Shown here: positions 50,363 through 57,781 of the stretch, piece by piece
Numbering within the stretch: the first letter of the stretch is position 1
Layout: every line of letters begins with the position of its first letter
DNA from: AG25 sp035517615
Lineage (GTDB): Bacteria > Gemmatimonadota > Gemmatimonadetes > Gemmatimonadales > GWC2-71-9
Reading direction: 5' to 3'
Assembly: GCA_035517615.1 (NCBI GenBank)
Contig: DATIYM010000065.1
Location: forward strand, 18,197 to 82,196
DNA length: 64,000 nucleotides
Notes under the pieces: model-generated
The model's input: only the letters and a program-made list of their open reading frames with translations
Database searches by the model: none
What the model was told of the DNA's origin: nothing
Position numbers and translations under genes: made by a program

Positions 50363-52546
50363 CTAGAACTCCCGGGTGATGCTCACCTCGACCGTGCGCG
50401 GCAGCCCGGGCGTGAGCCAACGCTGCACGGGGGAACCGGGCACGGTGGGGTTCTCGGCATACGTGCCAAAGTTGGCGTAGCGCAGGTTGAGCAGATTTCG
50501 GACCGCGGTTCGGATCTGTATCTCGCGCAGCCGCACGATGAGTGTCGCATCCATGACTGCGTAATCCGGAAGCTCGCTCGTTACATTGGCTTCGTCGCCC
50601 CTGAACCACTGCTGCCCCACGTAACGTCCGTCGATCCCAAGCGCAATCTCTGCTTCGCCCGCTGAACGAGCCCGCCGCACCGGGATCCACGCTCCCGCAT
50701 TGGCGCGGTGATCGGGCACCATCGGAAGCCAGTCTCCAGGATGGACCACCTCGCCCGCTGTATCACGCGTCGTGGCGAGAGTCGCCGTGGTCTGAAATGT
50801 GGCGGTGCCATAGCCGTAGTTGGCGTAGAGCTGAATTCCCGCGGGCAGGCTCCAGCTCGCCGTCACCTCCACTCCCGAGCGTCGCGTCGCGCCGATGTTC
50901 TGGAAGTATCCCGCGGTGACCGTCGAGGCGACGAAGAAAATGTCATCGCGGACGTCCGTTCGGTACACGCTCGCGCTCGCGTCGAATCCCGTCACACCGT
51001 GGCGCCGCGTGCGCCACCCCAGCTCGTAGGTCGTCGCGACGACCGGCTTCAATGGCGGATCCGATCCCAGCGCAAACGGCAGCGGACACGCCGCGTCGGG
51101 ATTGGAACAGCCGACCTCGACTAGTGCCGGCGAGCGAAACCCGCGGCTGATGGCCGCGTAAAACTCCTGCACTCGGCGTGGCCGGTCCGACGACCAGGTG
51201 AGGCCGAGCCGCGGACTCACCTGGTGATATGTGTTCAAGCCGCTCTGGCTCGGCTCGAGCTGGTCCTGGAGCGGTAGATGAATCCAATCGAAGCGGGCAG
51301 CGGCCGTCGCACTCAGGTGGGCAACAAGGGGCATGTTCGCACCCGCAAACAGTCCCAGATCGACCTGGTCGGTCGTGATCCATTCCGTGAGGGAGTCCGG
51401 TTCTCCCGGAGGAATGGCGTAGATCCGCACGTTGGTGTTGAGGTAGTCGCCATCCACCCCGCCAAGCAACCGGATTTCGCGGCCGCCGAGCTGGACGCGC
51501 CCCGAGAGCTGCGCCGCGCCGCCGAATTGCCGTGCGGCGTTGCGCTGCCGCGAATCGAGCCCCACGAAATTGGCATTGAATTGATCGCTGTCGATCGAGC
51601 GAGCGAACCCGTTCACCGCCAGTCGTAGGCTTTGGGAAACGGGTCGTTGGGCGTTCAGCGTCACCAGGTGCGCTATGGGTGCGAAGTAGTCACCTTGCGT
51701 GAAGTTGAGCCGCGGATTCGCGTAGAACAGGCTTTCCGGCAAGCTCCCGGCTTGCTTGAGGCGGTTGAACGCCCCCGAGTACGACAGCGTCCCATCCCAT
51801 TTCCCCTGCCGGAGTCCCAGCTTTCCGAACACCGTGGTGACCCGGCTTTCCGTCTCCTCGCGCCAGCCGCCCGAGTGCTCGTAATGCACGCCCGCGTAGT
51901 AATCCCAGGGCGACGGCCCTCCTCCGCCTCCCATCTGCGCGCGCAACTCGTACCGGCCAAATGTGCCACCCGCGACCTCTGCTTCCTGCTCGACGCCGGG
52001 GCCGCCGCGCCGGGTGACGAGGTTCACCGCGGCGCCGAGCGAGTTGCGCCCCAGCAGCACCGACGGACCGTACACGACATCGACGTGCTCGACGTCCTCG
52101 ATCGGGAGCAAGTCGAAATTCACTTCGTGCGCGTCCGGCTCGTTGGCCCGTACGCCGTCGATATAGACCGTCACGCCCTGCGGGATCCCGATGCCGGGCG
52201 ACACGGAGAACCCGCGCACCGTCACGTCGAATTCCTCGGAGGTGGTCACGCCGGGAAGCTGGTCCATCGCTTCGGCGAGCGAGTTGACACCACGGGCCTC
52301 CACTTCATCCGCGGTCAACGTTGCGGTGCGTCCGGTCAGACCGCGGGCGAGCTCCGGAGGAGCGGGCAGACGAACGCCGGAGACGACGGAGAGGGAATCG
52401 GTGCCACGCGAGGGTGTCGTGCTGTCGGCTTTCGGGGGGGCGGGCGCGCCGAACAGCGTGTCATGCTGTTGAGCCTCGAGCAAGGTTGGGGGCCCGGCAA
52501 GGAGGCACACGCAGCCGCACACCATGAGGCGCTCAACTGAAGGCAT
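50363..52546 (-). CDS. TonB-dependent outer-membrane receptor
   Basis: A 727-residue receptor. Signal peptide ending LLEAQQ; plug domain from about 70 to 180 with LAEAMDQLPGVTTSEEFDVT, RGFSVSPGIGIPQGVTVYID and VDVVYGPSVLLGRNSLGAAVN; a 22-strand barrel after that, ending VEVSITREF with terminal Phe. The plug region has no DPXX-type signal extension, so it should not regulate its own transcription. The substrate is unknown; lying between an acyl-CoA dehydrogenase and etfBA, it could import a molecule degraded through that dehydrogenase. It overlaps the dehydrogenase stop by 14 bases. Confidence 0.93.
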   Translation of the reverse strand: MPSVERLMVCGCVCLLAGPPTLLEAQQHDTLFGAPAPPKADSTTPSRGTDSLSVVSGVRLPAPPELARGLTGRTATLTADEVEARGVNSLAEAMDQLPGVTTSEEFDVTVRGFSVSPGIGIPQGVTVYIDGVRANEPDAHEVNFDLLPIEDVEHVDVVYGPSVLLGRNSLGAAVNLVTRRGGPGVEQEAEVAGGTFGRYELRAQMGGGGGPSPWDYYAGVHYEHSGGWREETESRVTTVFGKLGLRQGKWDGTLSYSGAFNRLKQAGSLPESLFYANPRLNFTQGDYFAPIAHLVTLNAQRPVSQSLRLAVNGFARSIDSDQFNANFVGLDSRQRNAARQFGGAAQLSGRVQLGGREIRLLGGVDGDYLNTNVRIYAIPPGEPDSLTEWITTDQVDLGLFAGANMPLVAHLSATAAARFDWIHLPLQDQLEPSQSGLNTYHQVSPRLGLTWSSDRPRRVQEFYAAISRGFRSPALVEVGCSNPDAACPLPFALGSDPPLKPVVATTYELGWRTRRHGVTGFDASASVYRTDVRDDIFFVASTVTAGYFQNIGATRRSGVEVTASWSLPAGIQLYANYGYGTATFQTTATLATTRDTAGEVVHPGDWLPMVPDHRANAGAWIPVRRARSAGEAEIALGIDGRYVGQQWFRGDEANVTSELPDYAVMDATLIVRLREIQIRTAVRNLLNLRYANFGTYAENPTVPGSPVQRWLTPGLPRTVEVSITREF

Positions 52547-53720
52547 TCAACCCCGTGATCTCCTGCCCCAAAATCAGGGTGTGCACGTCGTGCGTCCCCT
52601 CGTACGTGTAGACCGACTCGAGATTGGCGAGATGACGCATCGCCTGATATTCGGCGAGGATCCCGTTTGCGCCGAGCAGGCGGCGCGTCTCGCGCGCGAC
52701 GTCCGTCGCCATGTTGACATTGTTACGCTTGGCGAGCGAGACCTGCTGCGGCGTAAGCGTGCCCTGGTCCTTGAGCCGGCCGAGCTGCAGCGACAGCAGC
52801 TGTGCCTTGGTGATCTCCGTGAGCATGTCGGCGAGCCGGGCTTGCTGCAGCTGGAATCCCCCGATCGGCTTGTCGAACATCACTCGCGTCTTGGCATAGC
52901 GCACCGCCTCGTCGTAGCACGCCATGGCGGCGCCCACGGCCCCCCAGGCGATGCCGTAGCGCGCGGCGGTCAGGCACATGAGCGGGGATTTGAGTCCGGA
53001 CGACTTCGGAAGCACGGCGTTCCTGGGAACGCACACGTCCTGAAGCACGAGCTCGCTGGTGTCGCTCGCGCGGAGCGACAGTTTGCCGCGCTGATCGCGC
53101 GCGGCGAATCCTTTAGTGTCTGTGGGAACAATGAAGCCGCGAATCGAGGCGGGATCGTTGGCCGCGCCGGTTTTGGCCCAGATGATCGCGACCTGGGCCG
53201 TGGAGCCGTTCGTGATCCACATCTTCGCGCCGTTCAGTATCCAGCTCTCTCCCTGCTCTCGCGCCTGCGTGATCATGCCTGCGGGATTGGATCCGTAGTC
53301 CGGCTCGGTCAATCCGAAGCAGCCGATCACCTTACCGCTCGCCATCACGGGGAGCCAGCGCTGCTTCTGTTCGTCCGACCCGAATTCGTAAATCGGATAC
53401 ATGACGAGCGCGCCCTGCACGGACGCGAACGAGCGCACCCCCGAATCGCCGCGCTCGAGCTCCTGCATGATGAGCCCGTACGCAACGTTGTTCAGCCCCG
53501 CGCAGCCGTACGCCTCGGGAAGATTCGCGCCGAACAGCCCCAGCTCGGCCATCTGGGGCACCAGCGCACGCGGAAATTTTCCCTCGATGTAGTGCTCGCC
53601 GATGATCGGGAGGACGTGCTCGTCGACCCACTCGCGCACCGTGTCGCGGATCGCCCGCTCCTCCTCGGTGAGCAGCCCATCCATCGCATAAAAGTCGACC
53701 CCTACGAACCGGGCGGGCAT
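52533..53720 (-). CDS. Acyl-CoA dehydrogenase, glutaryl-CoA dehydrogenase-like
   Basis: A 395-residue FAD acyl-CoA dehydrogenase. Order: N-terminal helices (LTEEERAIRDTVREWVDEHV), the substrate/FAD segment FGLTEPDYGSNPAGM (near 138), AARYGIAWGAVGAAMACYDEA (near 245), the FAD-contacting RRLLGANGILAEYQAMRH (near 345) and catalytic Glu in YEGTHDVHTLILGQEITGLNAF. That last phrase is the form found in glutaryl-CoA dehydrogenases and close relatives, so oxidation, perhaps with decarboxylation, of a short dicarboxylyl- or branched-CoA is likely. Its electron acceptor genes etfB, etfA and ETF-QO are in the same operon. Confidence 0.93.
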   Translation of the reverse strand: MPARFVGVDFYAMDGLLTEEERAIRDTVREWVDEHVLPIIGEHYIEGKFPRALVPQMAELGLFGANLPEAYGCAGLNNVAYGLIMQELERGDSGVRSFASVQGALVMYPIYEFGSDEQKQRWLPVMASGKVIGCFGLTEPDYGSNPAGMITQAREQGESWILNGAKMWITNGSTAQVAIIWAKTGAANDPASIRGFIVPTDTKGFAARDQRGKLSLRASDTSELVLQDVCVPRNAVLPKSSGLKSPLMCLTAARYGIAWGAVGAAMACYDEAVRYAKTRVMFDKPIGGFQLQQARLADMLTEITKAQLLSLQLGRLKDQGTLTPQQVSLAKRNNVNMATDVARETRRLLGANGILAEYQAMRHLANLESVYTYEGTHDVHTLILGQEITGLNAFS

Positions 53721-53721
53721 T

Positions 53722-54567
53722 TCAGGCTACCGGCGCGGGCGTTTCGCGCCGGGGGCGCGCAAAGGCAAACGTGTCCGATGCGCGAAATCGGTTCCGCTCC
53801 TCTTCCCAGCGGAAGAACGTCACCTGTACGGCGGTCGGCTCGATCGTGAGAAAGTTGAAGCTTGCGGGGCGCCCGCCCCGGCCGCGCTCGCTCAACGTAC
53901 CCACCGTCGAGACGATCACCCGGTCATTCAACAGCTCGGCCGCTTCCTGATGATCGTGCGCGCACAGCACCACATCGGCGCCCGATTCGACCACCCGGCG
54001 CTGGGCCCCGCGCCAGTGCGCAAGCCCCATGCGGCGCGAGATCTCCCCGCGCAGAATGTTGTGATGCATCACGAGAATCCGGGCGAGCTCAGGCGGAGCA
54101 TCGGCGAAAATCTTGCGAACCCGCACCGCCTCCCGCTTCGAGAGACTGCCCATGACCGCCATGTGGCGCGGGTTCCAGGTGAGCGACGGCCATGCTACCC
54201 CGTGTGCGGTCAGCACGCCCGCGACAATGGCGCCGGGGATCGTGAGCGTGGGGGTCATGTCGGTGCCGAAGTACCGCTGATACTTGCGGTACAGCCTGCC
54301 TTTGCCGAATGGCATGAGCGGCGCCCACCACCATGCCACGTCGTGATTGCCGGGAATCACGTACACCGGCGCGGTTTTCCCGGCGATGTTGGCGAACGCG
54401 CGCGCGCGCTGAAACTCGCCGTGCCGCGCGCGCTGCGTGAGATCCCCCGCCAGCACCACCACGTCGGGCCGCAGGTCCGGAATCATCCGTTCCAGCGCCT
54501 CGACGATCGCGATATCCGTGAGTCCGCCGAAATGGAGATCGCCGACGTGCAGTACCTGGACGGTCAC
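53722..54567 (-). CDS. Calcineurin-like metallophosphoesterase
   Basis: A 281-residue two-metal phosphoesterase. Motifs in order: HVGDLHFGG (near 7), VVLAGDLTQRARHGEF (near 39), VIPGNHDVAWWW (near 72), ILVMHHNILRG (near 168) and VLCAHDHQEAAE (near 203). The GTG at 54567 overlaps the previous stop (GTGA) and gives a correctly short N-terminus; the longer frame is rejected. Substrate unknown. It lies one base upstream of the acyl-CoA dehydrogenase in the ten-gene operon. Confidence 0.9.
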   Translation of the reverse strand: MTVQVLHVGDLHFGGLTDIAIVEALERMIPDLRPDVVVLAGDLTQRARHGEFQRARAFANIAGKTAPVYVIPGNHDVAWWWAPLMPFGKGRLYRKYQRYFGTDMTPTLTIPGAIVAGVLTAHGVAWPSLTWNPRHMAVMGSLSKREAVRVRKIFADAPPELARILVMHHNILRGEISRRMGLAHWRGAQRRVVESGADVVLCAHDHQEAAELLNDRVIVSTVGTLSERGRGGRPASFNFLTIEPTAVQVTFFRWEEERNRFRASDTFAFARPRRETPAPVA

Positions 54568-55931
54568 GAATCCACCTGCACCGTGTAGGTGAGCGTGGTC
54601 TCGCCGCGCGCGGGGACAGTGACTCGGAAGCGGACCTCGGTCGCCGACAGTTTTTCCGATTGCACGCTGCTCGTGATGACGGACCACTGGCCGGCGTGTA
54701 CCTCTCGCACGTCGACCGTCACGGCGTCGGGCTTCGCGTTGCTCAACGTGACTCGGTATGCGGCCGTGACGCGCCGGCGAGCCGGCTGTCCTCGCTGGGC
54801 AGGGCCGACCGGCTGCTCGCTGAAATCGGTCTGCACCTTGATCGCCGTGACATCGAATGCCTGGCCCGTTTGGACGCGGACGTCCGCGCCTGCCGCGGTG
54901 TGGCGTGTGGCGGCTTCGCCGACGAGCTGCACATGCCCCGCCGCGTCACGCTCGAACAGTTGCAAGGTGCCGGCGGGCAGTGGCCGGTCGCCGAAATTCG
55001 TTCCCTGGGTGTGCTTGAGCGTGTACCACACCTGCACCGGCACGCGATCGGATCCCATGCCAATCACCACCGCGCCCGGATAACCCTGGAACGGGAGCAG
55101 TCCCGGCAGCACGTATTCGCGCACGGTGGTGGTGCGGACACTCGAAAACAGCGCGACGGAAACCGGCGTTCCGGCCTCGATCGTCAATGGATTGGGGAGC
55201 GTGTAGACGTGCACGTCGCCGATCGCGCCCTCAGTCACCACGTCCACCGCGCCAAGTGCGACTGCACCGGCCATTCGCGCCGCGAGCGGCTGGGGCTGCG
55301 GCTGGGTCCGGGCGATCGTTCCGGCCACCAGCTGCACGGACGCGCTATCGGCACTCAATCCCTGTGATACCAGCGTGGCCGTTCCCGTGATACTGGCGCG
55401 GTCCTGGGCTTCGAGTACCACCTGATACGCCGCCGACCACCTGACCCCTTCCGTCACCCACGCGAGATCAGCGGCGGGCTTTGCCCGTGCGGCATCGAGC
55501 GTGACCTCGAGTGTCGGAGCGCGGACCAGCTCCTTGGGAAACAGCGGCTCTCCCGGGATGACGAGCAGGAAGCGGTTGTCGGGAAGCCGATATTGCGGCG
55601 GATCGTTGCGCACGACCGTTGCCCGAACGGTGTCGCCCTTGGCGCGCACGAAGTCGAGCGTGCTGCCGACCGCCTGTTCGAGCGCGTCGCTCCGCGACGT
55701 GGCAGGACGCGCGATGACCGACGCGATCGTGACGTCGGAATCGAGCGCGAACACGAACCCGGGATCGATGCCCGAGCTTCCCGGGTCGAAGGAAACCACG
55801 TTCCGGCCCTTGTTCAGCGCGCGCGGCAGTGTGCGGCGCACGACAACACGGCCGTCCGAGTAGATCGACAGGGAGGTCTGTGCGGTGGCTGGCGTGGTCG
55901 CGAGCAGCAGCGCGAGCGCGCCTAGAGCCAT
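54564..55931 (-). CDS. Exported DUF4139-like protein
   Basis: A 455-residue exported protein. ATG 55931 opens the signal peptide MALGALALLLATTPATAQ; upstream residues of the longer frame do not look like protein. Seen: SIYSDGRVVVRRTLPRALN at the start of the mature part, then DLAWVTEGVRWSAAYQVVLE (in pieces), REYVLPGLLPFQGYPGAVVIG, and the C-terminal RVTLSNAKPDAVTVDVREV and YTVQVDS. The layout resembles DUF4139 proteins, in which the N-terminal helical part is missing or short here. No enzymatic motif is seen. It overlaps the neighbours at both ends. Confidence 0.8.
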   Translation of the reverse strand: MALGALALLLATTPATAQTSLSIYSDGRVVVRRTLPRALNKGRNVVSFDPGSSGIDPGFVFALDSDVTIASVIARPATSRSDALEQAVGSTLDFVRAKGDTVRATVVRNDPPQYRLPDNRFLLVIPGEPLFPKELVRAPTLEVTLDAARAKPAADLAWVTEGVRWSAAYQVVLEAQDRASITGTATLVSQGLSADSASVQLVAGTIARTQPQPQPLAARMAGAVALGAVDVVTEGAIGDVHVYTLPNPLTIEAGTPVSVALFSSVRTTTVREYVLPGLLPFQGYPGAVVIGMGSDRVPVQVWYTLKHTQGTNFGDRPLPAGTLQLFERDAAGHVQLVGEAATRHTAAGADVRVQTGQAFDVTAIKVQTDFSEQPVGPAQRGQPARRRVTAAYRVTLSNAKPDAVTVDVREVHAGQWSVITSSVQSEKLSATEVRFRVTVPARGETTLTYTVQVDS

Positions 55932-56215
55932 TCCCGCGCGACGCCCGAAACGATCCGATATGTGAGCCAGTAGCAGGCGAGCACCGCCAGCGCGCTGACG
56001 AGGCGCGCGCGGTCGAGCCACGCCGGCGCGACGCTCCGTAACCGCACGAGCAGGGACACCGCGAGTATCAGCGTGGTCACGAGCGCCACGAGTCTGCCGA
56101 GCCGGGCTGCTTTCCGTGCGCGCCGGGTGGTGCACGCCGGGCATAGCCCGCCCAGGGCAATCCCTTCGGTCGGTGTTCCGCACCGGGCGCACAGGTGCGT
56201 GACGTTCCCGATCAC
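55922..56215 (-). CDS. Small zinc-ribbon membrane protein
   Basis: A 97-residue protein. The N-terminal zinc ribbon has two Cys pairs, LCARCGTPTEG and LCPACTTRRA, followed by basic residues and two hydrophobic helices (about 40-56 and 67-88). The GTG at 56215 overlaps the previous stop (GTGA), and the longer frame ahead of it has no ribbon-like sequence. Such proteins are often annotated as zinc-ribbon domain membrane proteins with unknown role. It lies between a lipoprotein and the DUF4139-like gene in the operon. Confidence 0.8.
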   Translation of the reverse strand: MIGNVTHLCARCGTPTEGIALGGLCPACTTRRARKAARLGRLVALVTTLILAVSLLVRLRSVAPAWLDRARLVSALAVLACYWLTYRIVSGVAREWL

Positions 56216-56877
56216 GGGAGACCAGGCGTGAGCCCTTTCAGCGCGCGCTCGAGCGCGGTCCACGGATCCGGCCCCTCGCCCCACGCGACCGATCGCCACC
56301 CCACTTGCCCCGTGCGCACGTTGACCAGGACGCACGTCAGCTCGGCCTTCCCAACACCCTCCTTGTGTACGGTAGTGTGCAACGTATCCGGCCTGCGGTA
56401 GATCAGAGCCGCCGGCGCGAAGGCAAATGTCCCAGCGCTCGTCAACGCCGTGAGCGTGCGGAGCTGGCTGCGGAGCGGATCGGGCACGACGGTCATCTCT
56501 TTCGCGCGCAGCAGTGACGTCCCCATCTGATCGGGGTCAGGCGCGATCCCAGGCGCGTGATGCGCGGCGTGGCGCAGCTCTTCGGGCAGTACCCAGGTGA
56601 TTTCCGGCACCCGCGTGCGCAGCATCTCTCCTACCATGCTGTCGGCTCGTAACAGCACGTGATGCCGGTCTGCGAGCTGAGCCTGCCAGTGCAGCGAGTC
56701 TTCGGCGGCAATGAGCGTCAACGGGAGCAGGATGACGGTCTGCCCGGCGAGCCCGGCAGTCGGAATCGGCGCAATCGGCTCCGGGGCCTGAGGCGACGGC
56801 TTGTTGCCCCCGCCGCCGCATGCTGCCAAAGCCAGCGCCACGAGGCACAGCGCGTGGGCCCTCTTGGCCGTCCTCAC
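56212..56877 (-). CDS. Hypothetical lipoprotein
   Basis: A 221-residue lipoprotein, family not recognised. Lipobox VALALAAC (Cys 20) followed by a Gly-Pro linker. The mature domain alternates strands and helices, with LAGQTVILLPLTLIAAED, WVLPEELRHAAH, AGTFAFAPAALIYRRPD and a C-terminal TCVLVNVRTGQVGWRSVAWG. That last pattern recalls the small outer-membrane-associated proteins that bring a strand pair to a complex. GTG start, overlapping the SDR stop by 4 bases (GTGA). Confidence 0.78.
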   Translation of the reverse strand: MRTAKRAHALCLVALALAACGGGGNKPSPQAPEPIAPIPTAGLAGQTVILLPLTLIAAEDSLHWQAQLADRHHVLLRADSMVGEMLRTRVPEITWVLPEELRHAAHHAPGIAPDPDQMGTSLLRAKEMTVVPDPLRSQLRTLTALTSAGTFAFAPAALIYRRPDTLHTTVHKEGVGKAELTCVLVNVRTGQVGWRSVAWGEGPDPWTALERALKGLTPGLP

Positions 56878-57722
56878 GCGAGCGTGAGCCCGCCGTCCAC
56901 GACGATCACCTGCCCCGTGATGTGCCGCGCCGCATCGCTGCAGAGAAACACGATCACGCGGGCAATATCCTCGGGTTCAGCCACGCGCCCCAGCACCGAT
57001 TCGTGTTCGGCGCGCTCGAGCACCTCGCGCGGCAATTTCGCGAGCAACTCGGTTTTCACGAAGCCTGGAGCAATCGCGTTGACGTTCACGTTCGACGAGC
57101 CCAGGTCGACGGCCGCCGCCTTGGTCAGCCCGATGAGGGCGGACTTGCTGGCGGCATAGTTCGCGATGCCGAACCCGGGGCGAAACGCCTGATGGCTGGC
57201 CACGTTCACGATCTTTCCGTAGCGCTGCGCCCGCATGTGGCGCGCCACGACCTGAATGCAGTTGAACGCCCCCGTGACATTGGTCTCGAGCACCTCACTC
57301 CAGGCCTCCGCGGAGAGCCGCCACAACGCACCATCGTGAGCCACGCCGGCATTGTTGACGAGGTAGTGTAATCCCCCGAGGCGTTCGCGCGCAGTGTTGA
57401 TGAATCGCTCGACCTCGGTGCGATCCCGCACGTCGCAGCGGGCGCAGTACACCGGGACGCCGCAGCCACGCAGCTCTGTTTCGGTGAGGAGGGCCTGCGC
57501 GGCGACGTCGCGCTCGGGAAGCTCGAGATAATTGAAGGCGACGGCCACGCCCTGCTGCGCAAATTCGAGCGCGGTCGCGCGGCCCAATCCCGTCGCTCCG
57601 CCGGTGACCACCGCCACCCTTCCCTGCACTGTCTCCGCGAGTCGCTGGGGTCGGGGCTGCTCTCGCACCACGGCCGCCGTACCGGGCAGGGGGGGGAGGC
57701 TTTGGGACGCAATCGGGTCCAA
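56874..57722 (-). CDS. SDR-family oxidoreductase, FabG-like
   Basis: A 282-residue short-chain dehydrogenase. Cofactor loop VVTGGATGLGRATALEFA (near 40), NNAGVAHDG (near 122), catalytic Ser in KIVNVASHQAF, Tyr-Lys in YAASKSALIGLTKA (near 190), and end GQVIVVDGGL. It likely reduces a 3-oxoacyl thioester or similar with NAD(P)H. The TTG at 57722 adds 30 residues before the fold, but a TAGGTT box 8 bases upstream supports it as a leaderless start; GTG at 57671 is the alternative. First gene of the ten-gene operon that ends with ETF-QO. Confidence 0.9.
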   Translation of the reverse strand: MDPIASQSLPPLPGTAAVVREQPRPQRLAETVQGRVAVVTGGATGLGRATALEFAQQGVAVAFNYLELPERDVAAQALLTETELRGCGVPVYCARCDVRDRTEVERFINTARERLGGLHYLVNNAGVAHDGALWRLSAEAWSEVLETNVTGAFNCIQVVARHMRAQRYGKIVNVASHQAFRPGFGIANYAASKSALIGLTKAAAVDLGSSNVNVNAIAPGFVKTELLAKLPREVLERAEHESVLGRVAEPEDIARVIVFLCSDAARHITGQVIVVDGGLTLA

Positions 57723-57725
57723 GGG

Positions 57726-57745
57726 TTTCGAACCTATGTTCGAAA
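57726..57745. promoter_or_regulatory. Perfect palindrome, operator candidate (GAAC-N4-GTTC core)
   Basis: TTTCGAAC-CTAT-GTTCGAAA, two 8-bp arms around 4 bases. Its centre contains the candidate -10 of the SDR operon (TAGGTT on the minus strand), and its right edge touches the -35 of cstA. The core matches the LexA box of Gram-positive bacteria (CGAAC-N4-GTTCG); whether LexA binds here is not known. A repressor bound here would shut both directions. Confidence 0.6.
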
Positions 57746-57759
57746 TTGATCAGCGGCAA
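57731..57759 (-). promoter_or_regulatory. Candidate promoter of the SDR-to-ETF-QO operon
   Basis: Minus strand: TTGCCG (57759-57754), 17 bases, TAGGTT (57736-57731), 8 bases, TTG start. Same layout as the other leaderless promoters; it overlaps the palindrome at 57726-57745. Confidence 0.5.
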
Positions 57760-57774
57760 GGCACGGCGTAACTT
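57746..57774 (+). promoter_or_regulatory. Candidate promoter of cstA
   Basis: TTGATC (57746-57751), 17 bases, TAACTT (57769-57774), 7 bases, ATG. The -10 box is centred in a second perfect palindrome CGGCGTAA-C-TTACGCCG (57764-57780). Confidence 0.55.
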
Positions 57775-57780
57775 ACGCCG
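57764..57780. promoter_or_regulatory. Second palindrome, over the cstA -10 box
   Basis: CGGCGTAA-C-TTACGCCG, 8-bp arms and one central base, ending one base before the cstA ATG. It could be an operator; with one central base it cannot form a good RNA hairpin. Confidence 0.5.
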
Positions 57781-57781
57781 C

